Origin: Muscardinus avellanarius
Taxonomy: Eukaryota; Chordata; Mammalia; Rodentia; Gliridae
Length of the DNA stretch: 64,000 nt
Assembly (NCBI GenBank): GCA_963383645.1
Contig: OY726559.1
Coordinates: forward strand, 122,684,721-122,748,720
Direction: 5' to 3'
Below are positions 11,390-22,052 of the stretch, in pieces. The notes under the pieces were generated by a model that was given only the letters and a program-made list of their open reading frames with translations, was not told the origin of the DNA and ran no database searches. The translations under genes and the position numbers were made by a program. Every line of letters starts with the position of its first letter. Position 1 is the stretch's first letter.

Positions 11390-11575
11390 GCCGGGTCTGG
11401 TGGCGCACGCTTGTAATCCTGGCGCTTGGGAGATGGAGATGGGAGGATCGCGCAGGTTTGAAGCCAGCCACACTGGCTTAAGAGACCCTGTTTCCAAATA
11501 AAAAAGTATTAAAAAAAAAATAGGTCTGAGAGTGTAGCCTGGAGGTAGAAGGGCTTCCAGGAACCCCAGTACTGC

Positions 11576-11610
<35 letters not shown>

Positions 11611-11611
11611 A
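11390..11611 (+). mobile_element. SINE-B with (AAT)n tail
   Basis: Sense SINE-B: the B1 half has the 'gcgcaggtttgaagccagcc' shortened form, and the ID half has 'agggcttccaggaacccc'. The tail is (AAT)n at 11575-11610. The TSD is 'aaataaatgaca' / 'aaatgaatgaca'. Confidence 0.9.
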
Positions 11612-12114
11612 AAATAAAATGAATGACAAAATTGGTAATAGTTCTGTGAGATATGTTGTTAATCTATAAAATATTCTAATATAATATGAACAGAATTTGT
11701 TTATATATAATACTGATTATCAGGATAGATTTATTTTTAATGAAACAAAAACTCTCATACGTTTAATCTGTTAAATGCGTAACTCGTCCTTGGATTTATT
11801 GAAGGTGTTTGACTATTCTAAGTTTTTAAGCATAAGACCAGTACTTGAATTTTGATGTCTGCTTGTGATCTTTGAATTTTGATGTCTGCTGTGTCTGCTT
11901 GTGTAATATCACTTTAGTGGTAAGTCACTAAAGTATAGTGATTTAATATCAAATGATATTGCCTTTAATGTTACAAACCATCTCAGTGTTATGTGGTTTG
12001 TGTTTTCCGTATAAATGTTTTAGTGTCTCTTAGTGTCTGCTTCCATCAAGAATACACTGTAGTAGCTGTTTTATAAGGATAAAAGACTCTGGTCCATGTT
12101 AAGTAGTTGTAGAA
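11612..12114. other. Unique AT-rich DNA
   Basis: No gene. A short direct duplication of 'ttgaattttgatgtctgct' lies at about 11845-11890. Confidence 0.6.
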
Positions 12115-12312
12115 TCTTTATTTATTTATTGCAATAAAGGGAATTGAACTGAGAGTTGCTCTATCATTGAGCTATATCTCTACCCCTTTATTATTTTTAC
12201 ATCTTGAAATGGGCCTTGCAAAGTTGCCTAGGCTGGTCTTGACCTTGTGGTTCTCCTGTCTTAGCCTCCTTTGTGACTGGGATTTCAGGGGTGTGCCACC
12301 ATGCCTGTCTGG
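12115..12312 (-). mobile_element. SINE-A, old
   Basis: Diverged antisense dimer; the B1 half reads '...agcctcctttgtgactggga' to 'ccaccatgcctgtct'. It is preceded by TTTA units. Confidence 0.8.
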
Positions 12313-12679
12313 AATATTTTATTTTTTACATGACATAATCTATAATTTTAGTACATGACATAATTTTTACTTTAAAAAGTTATTTCTACATTTTAATGAG
12401 GTTTTGTTGTTTACTAGTTGATATGCTATAAAAGGAACAGAAATATGATTAGCACTTGGGAAGAAAAGCTATCATTTATATTTGATGTATGGTATTTAAC
12501 TTATGCTTATGAATTAAGGATTTTAAAATACTAGTTAAATTTATAGCCAATGACTATTAAGAAAATAAAATACTATTTGTGAAAACTATTAAAGTACAAA
12601 TAAAGAGAATTGAAGTACTGTTTATGAAGGTTATTATACCTGTTTTATCAGAATACCTGTCCTTTGGAAACAGCAACTT
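12313..12679. other. Unique AT-rich DNA
   Basis: Nothing recognised. Confidence 0.6.
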
Positions 12680-12802
12680 TTTTCCCCCCCTTTTTGAGAT
12701 GGGGTTTTGCTGTATTATCCAGGCTGACCTCAGACTTCTCAGCTTACGTGGTCCTCTTGCTTCAGCCTCCAGGGTAAATGTGAGGACAGGTGCACATTGC
12801 CT
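12680..12802 (-). mobile_element. B1-like monomer, old
   Basis: 'tttttgagatggggttttgc' to 'ttcagcctccagg' is an antisense 7SL-derived monomer lacking an ID half. Confidence 0.65.
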
Positions 12803-13054
12803 TGATGGGCTAAAATAGCCACATTTTCTTTTCTGTCAGTAAGGGTATTTTGTAACTAACCGGTGACTGTAAACAAGAGATTGTATGATTCAGTATAACT
12901 AAATGTTAACACATGGAATTGCATAGACCATATATTCATTTAGGGTTTTGGTCAGTGTATTTTGAAAGAAACATTGAATTTAACATAAGTATAGTAGACA
13001 ATATTTGAATTGAACTTTGAATTACACTAAGTGTATATCTGAACAGTTAATTTT

Positions 13055-13119
13055 ATTTATTTTTTGTGGTACTAGGGATGGAACCCAGGGCATTCTACCT
13101 CTGAGCTACACATACATAT

Positions 13120-13159
<40 letters not shown>

Positions 13160-13288
13160 CACACACATATATTCTTTATTTTTGAAATAGGGTCTCACTA
13201 AGTAGCTGAGGCTGTCTATGAACCCTGATCCTCCTTTCTCAGCCTCCTGAATGCTGGGATTACAAGTGTGCACCACCACACCTGGCTC
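13055..13288 (-). mobile_element. SINE-A with (TG)n in its linker
   Basis: Antisense dimer whose linker is replaced by a TG tract (13122-13158) framed by 'acatacatat' and 'acacacatat'. Target copies of 'tgaacagttaatttt' flank it at 13040-13054 and (one change) 13289-13303. Confidence 0.9.
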
Positions 13289-13303
13289 TGAACAGTTGAT
13301 TTT

Positions 13304-13506
13304 TTTTTTTTTTTTTTTTTTTTTTGGGTGGTACTGAGGTTCCCAGAAACCCTTCTACTTCCAGGCTACACTCCTAGACCTATTTTATACTTTTTATTTG
13401 GAAACAGGGTCTCTTAAGCCAGTGCGGCTGGTTTCTAACCTGTGTGATCCTCCTGTCTCCACCTCCCAAGCATGGGGATTACAAGTGTGCGCCACCACGC
13501 CCGGCT
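13304..13506 (-). mobile_element. SINE-B at the same target
   Basis: Antisense SINE-B with a T-run, 'tgaggttcccagaaaccctt', and ending 'ccaccacgcccggct'. It is flanked by the second and third copies of 'tgaacagttaatttt' (13289-13303 and 13507-13521). Confidence 0.9.
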
Positions 13507-13521
13507 TGAACAGTTAATTTT

Positions 13522-13983
13522 GAAATAGTGACCTTGAAAAGTTCAGAGCAACTCTTCTGACTAAAGGTTTTCAAAATAGAAAGCCTTCTCTTTTTATATG
13601 TTATAAAAATACCATTTCATTCTTAACAGTATACTTTAGAAGTAATGGTGAATACCAGTGTTACTGAAGCTGGGTACAAGTAACCTTGTAAATTTAAATT
13701 GTTAATAGTTTTTCTCTAGATTTTCTTATAAAAGTTCACAATAGTTCATTAAAACTCATTATAACAAATGGCTTCTCACTTTAGAAGTTTTGGAAAAGTG
13801 CAGAAGAAATAAAGATGGAAATAACACTTGCCAAAAGTTGTAACAATGGAAATTTTGGTGTTGATTCCTTTTTGTTCCTTTTTTACTGTGTGTATATATG
13901 ACATATTATGCATGTTTATACCAACATTTAAATTGGGTTCATCCTGATTCTGTAGTGGCATTAGATTTTAATACTAAAAATTT
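13522..13983. other. Unique AT-rich DNA
   Basis: Nothing recognised. Confidence 0.6.
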
Positions 13984-14157
13984 GGGGGCTGTATATAGTG
14001 GAACATACTTGTAATCCTAGTACTTGGGAGGCTGAGGCAGGAGGATTGCAAGTTTGAGGCCTTTGTGCAGCAACTTAGCAAGACCCTGTTTTGAAATAAA
14101 TATAAAATAGGTCTGGAGGTATAGGTCAGAGGTAGGATGCCCCTGGGTACAATCTCA
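13984..14157 (+). mobile_element. SINE-A
   Basis: Sense dimer; B1 head somewhat degraded ('ggctgtatatagtggaac'), ID half 'aggtctggaggtataggtcag', then a CG/CA alternating tail. Confidence 0.85.
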
Positions 14158-14176
14158 GCGCGCGCGTGTGCGCACG

Positions 14177-14209
<33 letters not shown>
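14158..14209. repeat. Alternating (GC)n(AC)n tract
   Basis: About 52 bp of near-perfect purine-pyrimidine alternation: GCGCGCGCGTGTGCGCACGCACG, then (CA)n. Strong Z-DNA potential. It replaces the SINE A-tail. Confidence 0.9.
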
Positions 14210-14211
<2 letters not shown>

Positions 14212-14271
14212 TTCTTTATAATCATACCCAAATGTTACAGTTAGAGTTTGCAAGGAACATAGTTTTTGCTT

Positions 14272-14460
14272 TAGAGAAAACTCTGAAAGGGCTAGATAGT
14301 AAAATATTTTATGCTTTGCAGGCCAAGAGGCAAAATGAACATAAAATGCAAGGTTTTTTTTTGCCACTTAAAATATAACCATTTTAAAATGTAAAAACCC
14401 TTCCCTGCTTGTGAGACTTCAGGCAGACAGATAAGATTACTGGCTAGATTTGGCCCATGA
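14272..14460 (+). mobile_element. Old DNA-transposon remnant (hAT-type MER)
   Basis: 'gggctagatagtaaaatatttt', 'tttgcaggcc' and 'ctagatttggcccat' match a widespread mammalian non-autonomous DNA transposon. The exact family name is uncertain. A partial opposite-strand relative lies at 36585-36740. Confidence 0.6.
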
Positions 14461-14887
14461 TTTTAGTTAAATAAACCCTACTTTGGAAGATTATTTTAAT
14501 ATTTTATTTATATTTTCGTGTGTGTGTATGTGTGTCTAAATCTTTAATAGTTCTTGACATGGCTACCTCAAAGATACTGAGCCAACCTGTGTGTTAAAAC
14601 CCAAGGTCCCGATTATAATTCCAATCTTATCACAGGACTCAGTTTGCTGTCTCCTAGAGTGTTCACCTTGATTAGTTAATAAGACTTCCACTTTCCAGAG
14701 AACTGCTTGCTGAGCTTAGACGTGAACTTAATTTTACCTTTATAGGAAACAGGAAGTTGTTTTACTTGGGCTTGATTCTAGGAGATGAGGATATTATGAA
14801 TACTCTAGTTAGACTTACCGAAATTTGCCTTTGAAATGTCAAGGCTTCCCTCCCAAATCTAGTTTTTCTTGATCTGCCCTTTGTATT
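14461..14887. other. Unique DNA
   Basis: Nothing recognised; a short TG run at 14518-14535. Confidence 0.6.
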
Positions 14888-15310
14888 TTGGTTTTTAAGT
14901 TTTTTTTTTTATTGGTACATTGTAGTCGTACATCATAATGGGTACAAGACGGTAGAGGCATACATGCACACATCACTCATTCAGCCCTTTCCCAATTTCC
15001 ACCCAATTCCTCCTCTTCCCTCCTTCTCATGTTTGGCTTAGTGATTGACTTTGATATGTTTGTTAATGTGCACTATGTACTTTAGGGAATTTCTCTCTTC
15101 CCCGTTTCATCCCCCCTCAGGTCGCCTTACTTGCACATCTACGGCTTCTTCTTCATCTAGAGTTCCTCTTATGAGACCCATTTTCTCCCTAGCTTCTGCA
15201 TATTAGGGAGAGCATCTGATTTTTTTTCTTTTTTGTGACTGACTAATCTCACTTAGCATAATGTTCTCCAGTTCCATCTATTTCCCTGTAAGTTACATAA
15301 TTTTAGTATC
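14888..15310 (-). mobile_element. L1 3' UTR end, 5'-truncated
   Basis: Antisense: T-run, 'attggtacattgtagtcgta', pyrimidine-rich stretch (15000-15200), then 'atctcacttagcataatgtt'. It matches the 3' ends at 31978 and 60290. No coding part is retained. Confidence 0.85.
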
Positions 15311-15624
15311 CACTTTTCTGACTTAAGAGATGAACTTGAACAATTTATTAACATACATTAACATAAAAATAAAAATTAAAAAGAGAAATAAGTAGCTAAA
15401 AATAAATATTGTAAACCACCTTTTGTATTAGGGTAAAAGTTGTGTCCTAAAATATATTCAGCTTTGAAAAATTGCTGTATTTTGTTTATTACAAAATTTT
15501 GGTAATTTTGTATTTGTTATGATACTATTTTTTTTTAGAATAATTTTCTCTTTCTTGGGTGTATATATAAATAGTATAATCCCATTCTCCACTATATGCA
15601 AAGATTTTCTAGTTAACTCTTAAA
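15311..15624. other. Unique AT-rich DNA
   Basis: Nothing recognised. Confidence 0.6.
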
Positions 15625-15738
15625 AGCCAAGTGAGGCCGTTCACACCTGCAGTCCCATACTTGGGAGGCTGAGGCAGGTTGGAGGTTGGAGGTTGGAAGG
15701 CTAGCAGTGTAATGAGACCTTATTTCAAAAAAACAAGT
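15625..15738 (+). mobile_element. B1-like monomer
   Basis: 'gccaagtgaggccgttcaca...gggaggctgaggcagg', then a short 'ttggagg' triplication and an A-rich end. No ID half. Confidence 0.75.
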
Positions 15739-16650
15739 CTTTAAAAGAAAATGTTTTTGAAGCAGCAGTAGTAGAGTAAAACAAAATTATATGCTGTTAC
15801 TTTAAGTTGTTATCTCTACTGATATATGCATAAGTTAAATTGCCTTAAATTTTTGGGAGGACAGATTTACAGACATTTTTTAATTATTGTGCAAATATAT
15901 ACTAAAGCTTTAGTCAAAGAAAGGTCTGTCTTAAGATGTTTTTCTTCCATGGTGTTTGTAGTTCATAGATACTTACTTTTAGAAGAACATATTTTACTTG
16001 TCCTTCCAGCAGTCAAAAAATCTTGGAATCACAGATTTGAGTGGTAAATTCTAGTTTGCATTTCACAGCTTTTTTACTCCATAGCTTTTGTTGCTTTTAA
16101 TACTTTAAATGAGGAAGGAGTGATATTAAGTTTCTAACTTATTTTGCAGTTATTAACTTCTTGGCCTATAGCAGCTTTTCTCCAGAACTTGGAGCAGAGG
16201 TAGTATGTGTCTTTAGGGACGGATAATATGTTCTTCTTGGGATGTGATTCTGCCCAAAATACCCAACTTTTTTTTTGTAATAAACTCTTCATATTTATTA
16301 ACTAATTCTCAGATTTTGCTTTAATTTCCCAGGCTCCTTATTTGAGTCTAGGTCTTGGAATGAAAGCTGTTATTCTCACCCATCATCATTTACGAAGTTG
16401 TTTTCTACTAATGGTGAGGAATTTGCACTGATTAATTCTTCTTTTGCCTTTTTTCTCTTCTTTCCCTTCACCAGCCTTCACTTTGTGACCAGTGTGGCAC
16501 ATAAGACAAAGAAAATTGTTGGCCAGATCTAAAGGCATAGGAAAAAGGCGAACATTGGACTTGTGATCTTATATTATCCACTTTGAAATTCTTATTGCTA
16601 CATTTGATGCCTTAATTATTCAATTTAAACATTTAATTGGTTAACAAGTA
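15739..16650. other. Unique DNA with an acceptor-like site
   Basis: A polypyrimidine tract followed by 'caccag' ends at 16474 and is followed by a short open stretch of about 20 codons. No matching donor or conserved domain was seen, so no exon is called. Confidence 0.5.
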
Positions 16651-16770
16651 TGGGTCCTGTTTCATTCAGCATTCTCACTGCTGGGACCAAAACACCTAAC
16701 TCATACAACTTTAGAGGAAGGGTGATTTCTTTGTCCATAGTTATGGAGAGGTTCACCACAGGAAATGTAT
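16651..16770. mobile_element. Possible LTR-like dispersed repeat fragment
   Basis: 'gtttcattcagcattctcac...gggaccaaaacacctaactc' resembles a repeat common in rodent genomes. The orientation and family are not certain. Confidence 0.3.
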
Positions 16771-17056
16771 TTTTACTCTCTGGGTATTCAGATACTCCTA
16801 CTGCTTGAATAAAGATGGTTTAAAAATCAGTTAGGATTAATGCTTTATGACAAAGCATTTAACATTTTTTAGAGAAGTGGAGACTAATTTTTGTGTACAT
16901 TAATTCCTCTGAAATACTCTTGTTACAACTACCAATTTAAATCTCATAAACAAATAATAAATAACTATATTGTAGTTCTCTTTCATTTAGCGAAATATTT
17001 ATCTTTGATTTAACCATTGTACAGTAGTTAGCTGTCTTTTAATAATCAGAATATAA

Positions 17057-17214
17057 GCTGGATGTGGTGGTGCACTCCTGTAATTCCAGCATTCGGGAGG
17101 CTGAGACAGGAGGATTGCTGTTCATGGACAGCCTCAGCAATTTAGTGAGGCCTTCCATAACTTAGTGAGATCCTGTTTGAAAATAAAGAATAAAACATAG
17201 GGCAGGGGGTATCG
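17057..17214 (+). mobile_element. SINE-A, 3'-truncated
   Basis: Sense B1 half plus linker and the first bases of the ID half ('gggcagggggtatcg'), then lost. Confidence 0.85.
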
Positions 17215-17243
17215 TTTTAGTTTACTATAGGACAAACACACAC

Positions 17244-17449
17244 TTTTTTTTTTTTTTTTTTGCGGGTTTGGGGATGGAACCCAGAGCCATTTGATCTCTG
17301 AGCTACTCCCCCTGCCCAATTTTTTATTCTTTATTTTGAAATAGGGTCTCACTGAGTTGCAGAGGGCCTCACTAAATAGCTGAGGCTGTCCACGAACCAC
17401 GATCCTCCAGTCTCAGCCTCCTGAATGCTGGGATCAGGCACGCCCGGCT
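17244..17449 (-). mobile_element. SINE-A
   Basis: Antisense dimer with T18 tail, 'gcgggtttggggatggaacc', ending 'cacgcccggct' with a small deletion in the B1 head. Inverted relative to its neighbour 30 bp away. Confidence 0.9.
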
Positions 17450-17469
17450 AGATTTTCTTAACAATTGAG

Positions 17470-17692
17470 CTTTTCTCCAGTATATGTTTTTATTACCTTC
17501 GTCAAAAATTACTCGCTATAAGCCAGTATAAGTCTATGTGTCTTTTTATGCCAATATGTGCTATTTTTGTTTTTGTTAATAGCTCTGTTGTATAGTTGGA
17601 AATCAGGTATTGTGATGCCTCCAGATGGTTTTTATTGCTCAGAACTGCTTTGGCTATTTTGGATCTTTTGTTCTTCCAAATGAATTTTAGGA
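17470..17692 (-). mobile_element. L1 ORF2 fragment, inverted 5' part
   Basis: Antisense L1 ORF2 sequence ('tttctccagtatatgttttt' onward, the same region as 33505-33760). It abuts a plus-strand L1 3' end, so both halves are probably one insertion with 5' inversion. Confidence 0.8.
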
Positions 17693-18094
17693 CAAAAGAG
17701 CAAAATTATGTCACTTGCAGGAAAATGGATGAAACTAGAGAATATTATGGTGTGGTGAATTAGTCTTACAAAGTCAAGAGTCATTCCCCCCCCACCCCGC
17801 CCCCATCCCGGTCCTATATAGAAGCCAGAGAGAAAAATGGGGATTTGAGATAAATGAGGAGAGACTAGGGATAGTGGAAGGGAAGTTGGGGTGGAAGGTA
17901 GAGAGGGGAAAAGGAGGGTTCTGGGAAGAAACAGTTCAAATAATGCTCTGTCCATATGTGTGAGGAGGTAGGAGTAGGGGAGTGGACTGAGATGCAGAGG
18001 GAACTATATCAAGTGATGTTGCATGTATGTTCATATCTCTTTGAACCTCACTATGATATATAAAGTTACAGTGCACCAATAAAATTATGAAAAC
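17693..18094 (+). mobile_element. L1 3' end (plus part of an inverted L1)
   Basis: Sense L1 ORF2 end ('aaaatggatgaaactagaga') and 3' UTR with a long purine-rich tract (17820-17945), ending 'caccaataaaattatgaaaac'. The AATAAA near the end is the L1 polyadenylation signal. A C-rich G-quadruplex-type motif is at 17786-17809. Confidence 0.85.
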
Positions 18095-19191
18095 GTATCC
18101 TTAATGATTCTAATTTTGGGTCCAGAACTGAAAGTCATATAAAATTTTGTTGAATTTTTATCTAGTTAAGCTGTAAAGGAATTTGCCACGTAAGTAGCTA
18201 GTATTGTGCCATCATGATATAATTGTGATTTTCACAAAGTTTAAATAGTGAGGAAGCCAAGTCTTTTCTGATGTGCTTCATAAAATTTTTAGGACCATTC
18301 ACTGATAACCTGAAATTATAAACATTCTTTAGCCAAACACGATTAGATTTTGTTCATAATGTTCTGGCCATCTTTCACATGTCATCATGTGAATTAGAGC
18401 TTTTGTTGAGCCAGAAAAAGCCATGGGTTTGATCCTGGGCCCTGGGGAAAAAGAGGGAGAGAGAGAAAAAGAAGTTAAAAACAAAAGCCAAACACCAACA
18501 AAAACTGAAGTAAAAAAAAAAATTCAAGGAAACCCGAGCTCCAAAAGAATCCTGGTAGTCCTGGCTCAAGAAGCAGGAAAGATAGCTTCTAAATTTAATC
18601 CCCCATACCTCATCCTCAAGCACCTCTGTTCTGTGGTAAAGTCAGCAGAAGCTACAGTAGGAGCTGGCAGCTACAGCTCTGAGGAGTGGGAGCTTTCTTG
18701 TCCAGTGGTCAAATTTCCTTGCCCCTTCCCCCTTTCTGGCCTTCCATTGCTTGATCCAAAAGCACATACAGTATCAGAAGTGTATGACTAAGCAGGGCAC
18801 TGAAAACCCCACTGTTCTGTTTGCAAAAGTGGAGAGGGGGTGCCTCAGACTAGTGGAAAGGGATGAGATCACATTTAGGGAGAAACTTGGAAAATCAATC
18901 ATCAAAATACAGACATTGAAGCTCTCTGTCAGAGACTTTATGGCATTTACTATACAGATGTTGCTATGATTGTGAATGCTCTAAAAATGGATGGAAAAGT
19001 TTGAGCAGAGGAATAGATGGCAAGAATACCTGGAAATGTTCGTACTGAAAAGTATAGTTAAACGGAGAGAGCGCCACTGGATGAGTCACTAGCACAGTGT
19101 AGTGACAGAGGGGACTATCAGTGTACTTGATGAGTCAATGAAAATCTTCAGTCCGAGCAACAAAGAATAAATTTTTTAAATTGAACTGTGA
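18095..19191. other. Unique DNA, weak ID-like trace
   Basis: 18393-18442 resembles the end of an ID element ('tgggtttgatcctgggccct') followed by GA-rich sequence. A 122-codon open frame at 18423-18791 has no recognisable domain and starts in that low-complexity DNA, so it is not called as a gene. Confidence 0.45.
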
Positions 19192-19396
19192 GCCAGGCAT
19201 GGTGGCACACACTTGTAATCCCAGCCTTTGGGAGGCTGAGGCAGGAGGATCGTGGTTCACAACCAGCCTCAGGTACTTAGTGAGGCCCTTTGCAACTCAG
19301 TGAGAACTTGTTTCAAAATAAAGAATCAAAAATAGGGCAGGGGATGTAGCTCAGAGGTTCCATCCCAAGCACCAGGATTTAAAAAAAAAAAAAAAA
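19192..19396 (+). mobile_element. SINE-A
   Basis: Sense dimer with a short deletion in the ID half ('cagaggttccatcccaagca') and an A16 tail. Confidence 0.9.
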
Positions 19397-19482
19397 CTTG
19401 AAATGTGAGAAAATAAAACATTAGACATTTTGAGGAAGAATGTGGTGCTGCAAAAATAATTAGAGAAATAAGTGGTTTGAGT

Positions 19483-19630
19483 GGGGCATGGTTGTGCACA
19501 CTTGCAATCCCAGTACTTGGGAGGCTGAGATGGGCCTCACTAAGTAGCTGAGACTGGCTCTGAACCTGCAATCCTCCTGTCTCAGTCTCTCAAATACTGG
19601 GATTACAAGTTTGTGTCACCATGCCTGTCT
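19483..19630. mobile_element. Fold-back SINE: sense head joined to antisense half
   Basis: 19483-19530 is the sense B1 head ('ggggcatggttgtgcacact...gggaggctgaga'). At 19531 it switches to antisense B1 sequence ('tgggcctcactaagtagctg') and runs back to the head, ending 'accatgcctgtct' at 19630. The result is an inverted repeat with about 48 bp arms. Confidence 0.8.
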
Positions 19631-20226
19631 GGATTATGTCTATTTTTAAATTGAGCATATTTCTTTCCCTAGTTCTTTTATACTGAATTTTTATTTTTTA
19701 TGCTCAAAATTTTTTTCAGGAGTACAGGTGACCTGTGCTTATTTGCTCCAAAAGAGAAAAAGTGGGAGGTGGTTGTATCGGCAAAGACATGGTATTGTTG
19801 ATAATGGGCATGGTGTGGGGGTTGTGGTTGTGGGGTGTAGTAAGTTATTTTATACTCTCCTTGGGAAAACAGATGCTACTCCTTTTCTTTCTAGAAAACA
19901 GAAAGAGTTGTATTATTAGCATGCTTTGGGTTCCATTCCTAGTCTAACCATTCAACCCACCAACTAAGCAACTGCACCCAATGCCTTCAAAGAAATAATA
20001 TCTTTTCCTTTTCTAGGTGAGCACCCTTAAAATTATACTCCAGCAGAATTGTCAGATTATTTCCCTTGTAAAATATATTAAGAAAAATAAAACTCACCTA
20101 GCATGTATTTCATATTCATAAGCCTGAGATTTCTTTCTGTGTAGAGACATTACCCATGTTGATTGCCTACAATTAATTGATTCCTTCATGTATTCAAAGT
20201 ATTTGATCAGCAAAGGATATTTATCA
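19631..20226. other. Unique DNA
   Basis: Nothing recognised; a GT-rich stretch at 19796-19840. Confidence 0.6.
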
Positions 20227-20420
20227 GCCAAACATGGCATCCTGCTAGGCATTGCAGGTACACACCTATAATCACAGGAGGATCACAGTTCAAGGACAGG
20301 CTCAGCAAGTGAGGAGACCCTCATCAACCTAGTGAGAGCCCGTTTCCAAATAAAAATAATATACTTATTGGGGTGTAGCTCCGCGGTAGAGTGCCTGTAG
20401 GTTCAGTTTTCAGTACCACA
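20227..20420 (+). mobile_element. SINE (B1-ID dimer), degraded
   Basis: B1 half with deletions, linker 'tttccaaataaaaataata', ID half 'ggggtgtagctccgcggtag', ending 'cagtaccacaaaa'. Confidence 0.75.
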
Positions 20421-21279
20421 AAACCCAACCAGACAACAATAAAAAACTCTCAAACAAACAAAAACAAAAACCAGCATTTCTAGAGTGATGCATACATAAT
20501 CCAATCCAAATAGAAAACACAGTGATTTGAGGAAACTTTCTAAATGCTTTCCTTTTGGCTGACAAGCTGCCTAAGGGCCGACTCAATTTCCATTATGTCT
20601 TTATAAAGCTCCACATTTAAACAGATAAAGCAGATGTGGTTCATGGAGCTTCTCATACTGTATTACAACTGCATAATATTGTAGCACTTTGTAAGTAATG
20701 ATTAATTGAAATTAATTATTTGTCATATTTATACCTAGATAACCCACAGATAACATAAAATCTGCATCTAAAAAAGAGGATCAGTTGTAAAATAGATTAA
20801 ATTTATTAGTGAGCCAAATATTTTACCATTTAACATTGTATTTCCAAAGTATATTGCTACTTCATTAACAGCAAACAAAAATTCATTCTTCTAGAAGAGA
20901 AACATGATTATTTCCTAAGGGCTTATACATGAATACTTTTTCATTCCTGAAAACTTTTCCTGCAAGTCCTTGTTTTCTATGTATTGAGGAAACTGAAGGT
21001 GATGCTGTATAGGATGGACTAGCTACAGTATAAATGACCAGTTATTTCCTATAAAGTTATCATGGGTATGAATTAGTGAATACTGAACTTTTGCTCTGAG
21101 GAGAAATAAAAGATTAATTTCCTGCATGCATGTGATCATATTTCATTAACTTATTAGTATATTACCTTGTTTTATGTGTTTTTATGTTTAAAGATACCTT
21201 ATTTAATAAATGTTATTAACGCTGAAGTCACAGCCAACAATCTAATAACTCATGCCTGAATGGAGCTTATCTAACACAC
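20421..21279. other. Unique AT-rich DNA
   Basis: Nothing recognised. Confidence 0.6.
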
Positions 21280-21491
21280 ATTTATTTATTTATTTATTTA
21301 TTTATTTATTTGCGATACTAGGGATAGAACTCAGGAGCAATGTACCTCTGAGCTATACTCCCAGTCCTATATTTTAATCTTTTTATTTTTGAAACTAAGT
21401 TGGGAAAGGCTTCGCTAAGTAGCTGAACTGTGATCCTCCAGCCTCAGCCTCCCAAATGCTGGGATTACAAGTGTGAGCCACCACGCTTGGC
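21280..21491 (-). mobile_element. SINE-A with (TTTA)n tail
   Basis: TTTA units 21281-21312, then an antisense dimer ending 'ccaccacgcttggc'. Confidence 0.85.
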
Positions 21492-21504
21492 CTACATATG
21501 TTTT

Positions 21505-21723
21505 AAATTTATTGTAATTTTTTTTGTGGTACTGGGATTGAACCAAGAGACATTCTGCCTTCAAGCTACACCCCCAGCCTGATTTTATTTCTTATTTGGA
21601 AATGGAGTCTTCCTAGATTGATGAGAGTCTCACTACTTGCTGAGGCTGTCCTTGAACTTGTGGTCCTCTTGTCTCAGCCTGCGAAGTACTGGGATTAGAG
21701 GCGTGCACCACCATGCCCAGAAA
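21505..21723 (-). mobile_element. SINE-A
   Basis: Antisense dimer, TSD 'acatatgtttt' at 21494-21504 and 'acatgtgtttt' at 21724-21734 (one change). Confidence 0.85.
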
Positions 21724-21843
21724 ACATGTGTTTTCCCCGTACTGTACATTACAGCTCTGTGTTCAGGAATACTAGACAGCATTTAAAAATGGCTTATGGT
21801 CCATTTTTAAACAACAAAGTCACCAATAAAAACATAAAAATTA

Positions 21844-22037
21844 TTTTTTTGTGTGTGGTATTGGGGATGGAACCCAGGGGCTTTCTACCTTCGGGCTACA
21901 TTCCCAGATCTATTTTATATTTTATTTGGAAACAGGTTCTCACTTAAGTAGCTGAGGCTGGCTTTGAACCTGCATGATCTTCCTGTCTCAGCCTTCCAAG
22001 TACTGAGATTACAAGCATGAGCCACCATGCCCCGGCT
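21844..22037 (-). mobile_element. SINE, A/B intermediate
   Basis: The right half has 'ggatggaacccaggggcttt...cgggctacattcccagatct' (A-like and B-like features together). TSD 'aaaacataaaaatta' / 'aaaatataaaaatta'. Confidence 0.85.
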
Positions 22038-22052
22038 AAAATATAAAAATTA

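Noticed and set aside
16455..16560. Exon-like stretch: polypyrimidine tract, 'caccag' acceptor, then about 20 open codons to a stop
   Set aside because: No recognised domain, no polyadenylation signal in a suitable place and no partner exon visible. T-rich DNA with CAG is common.
18423..18791. 122-codon open frame
   Set aside because: Starts in a GA-rich low-complexity stretch after an ID-like trace; no domain, splice context or conservation evidence.
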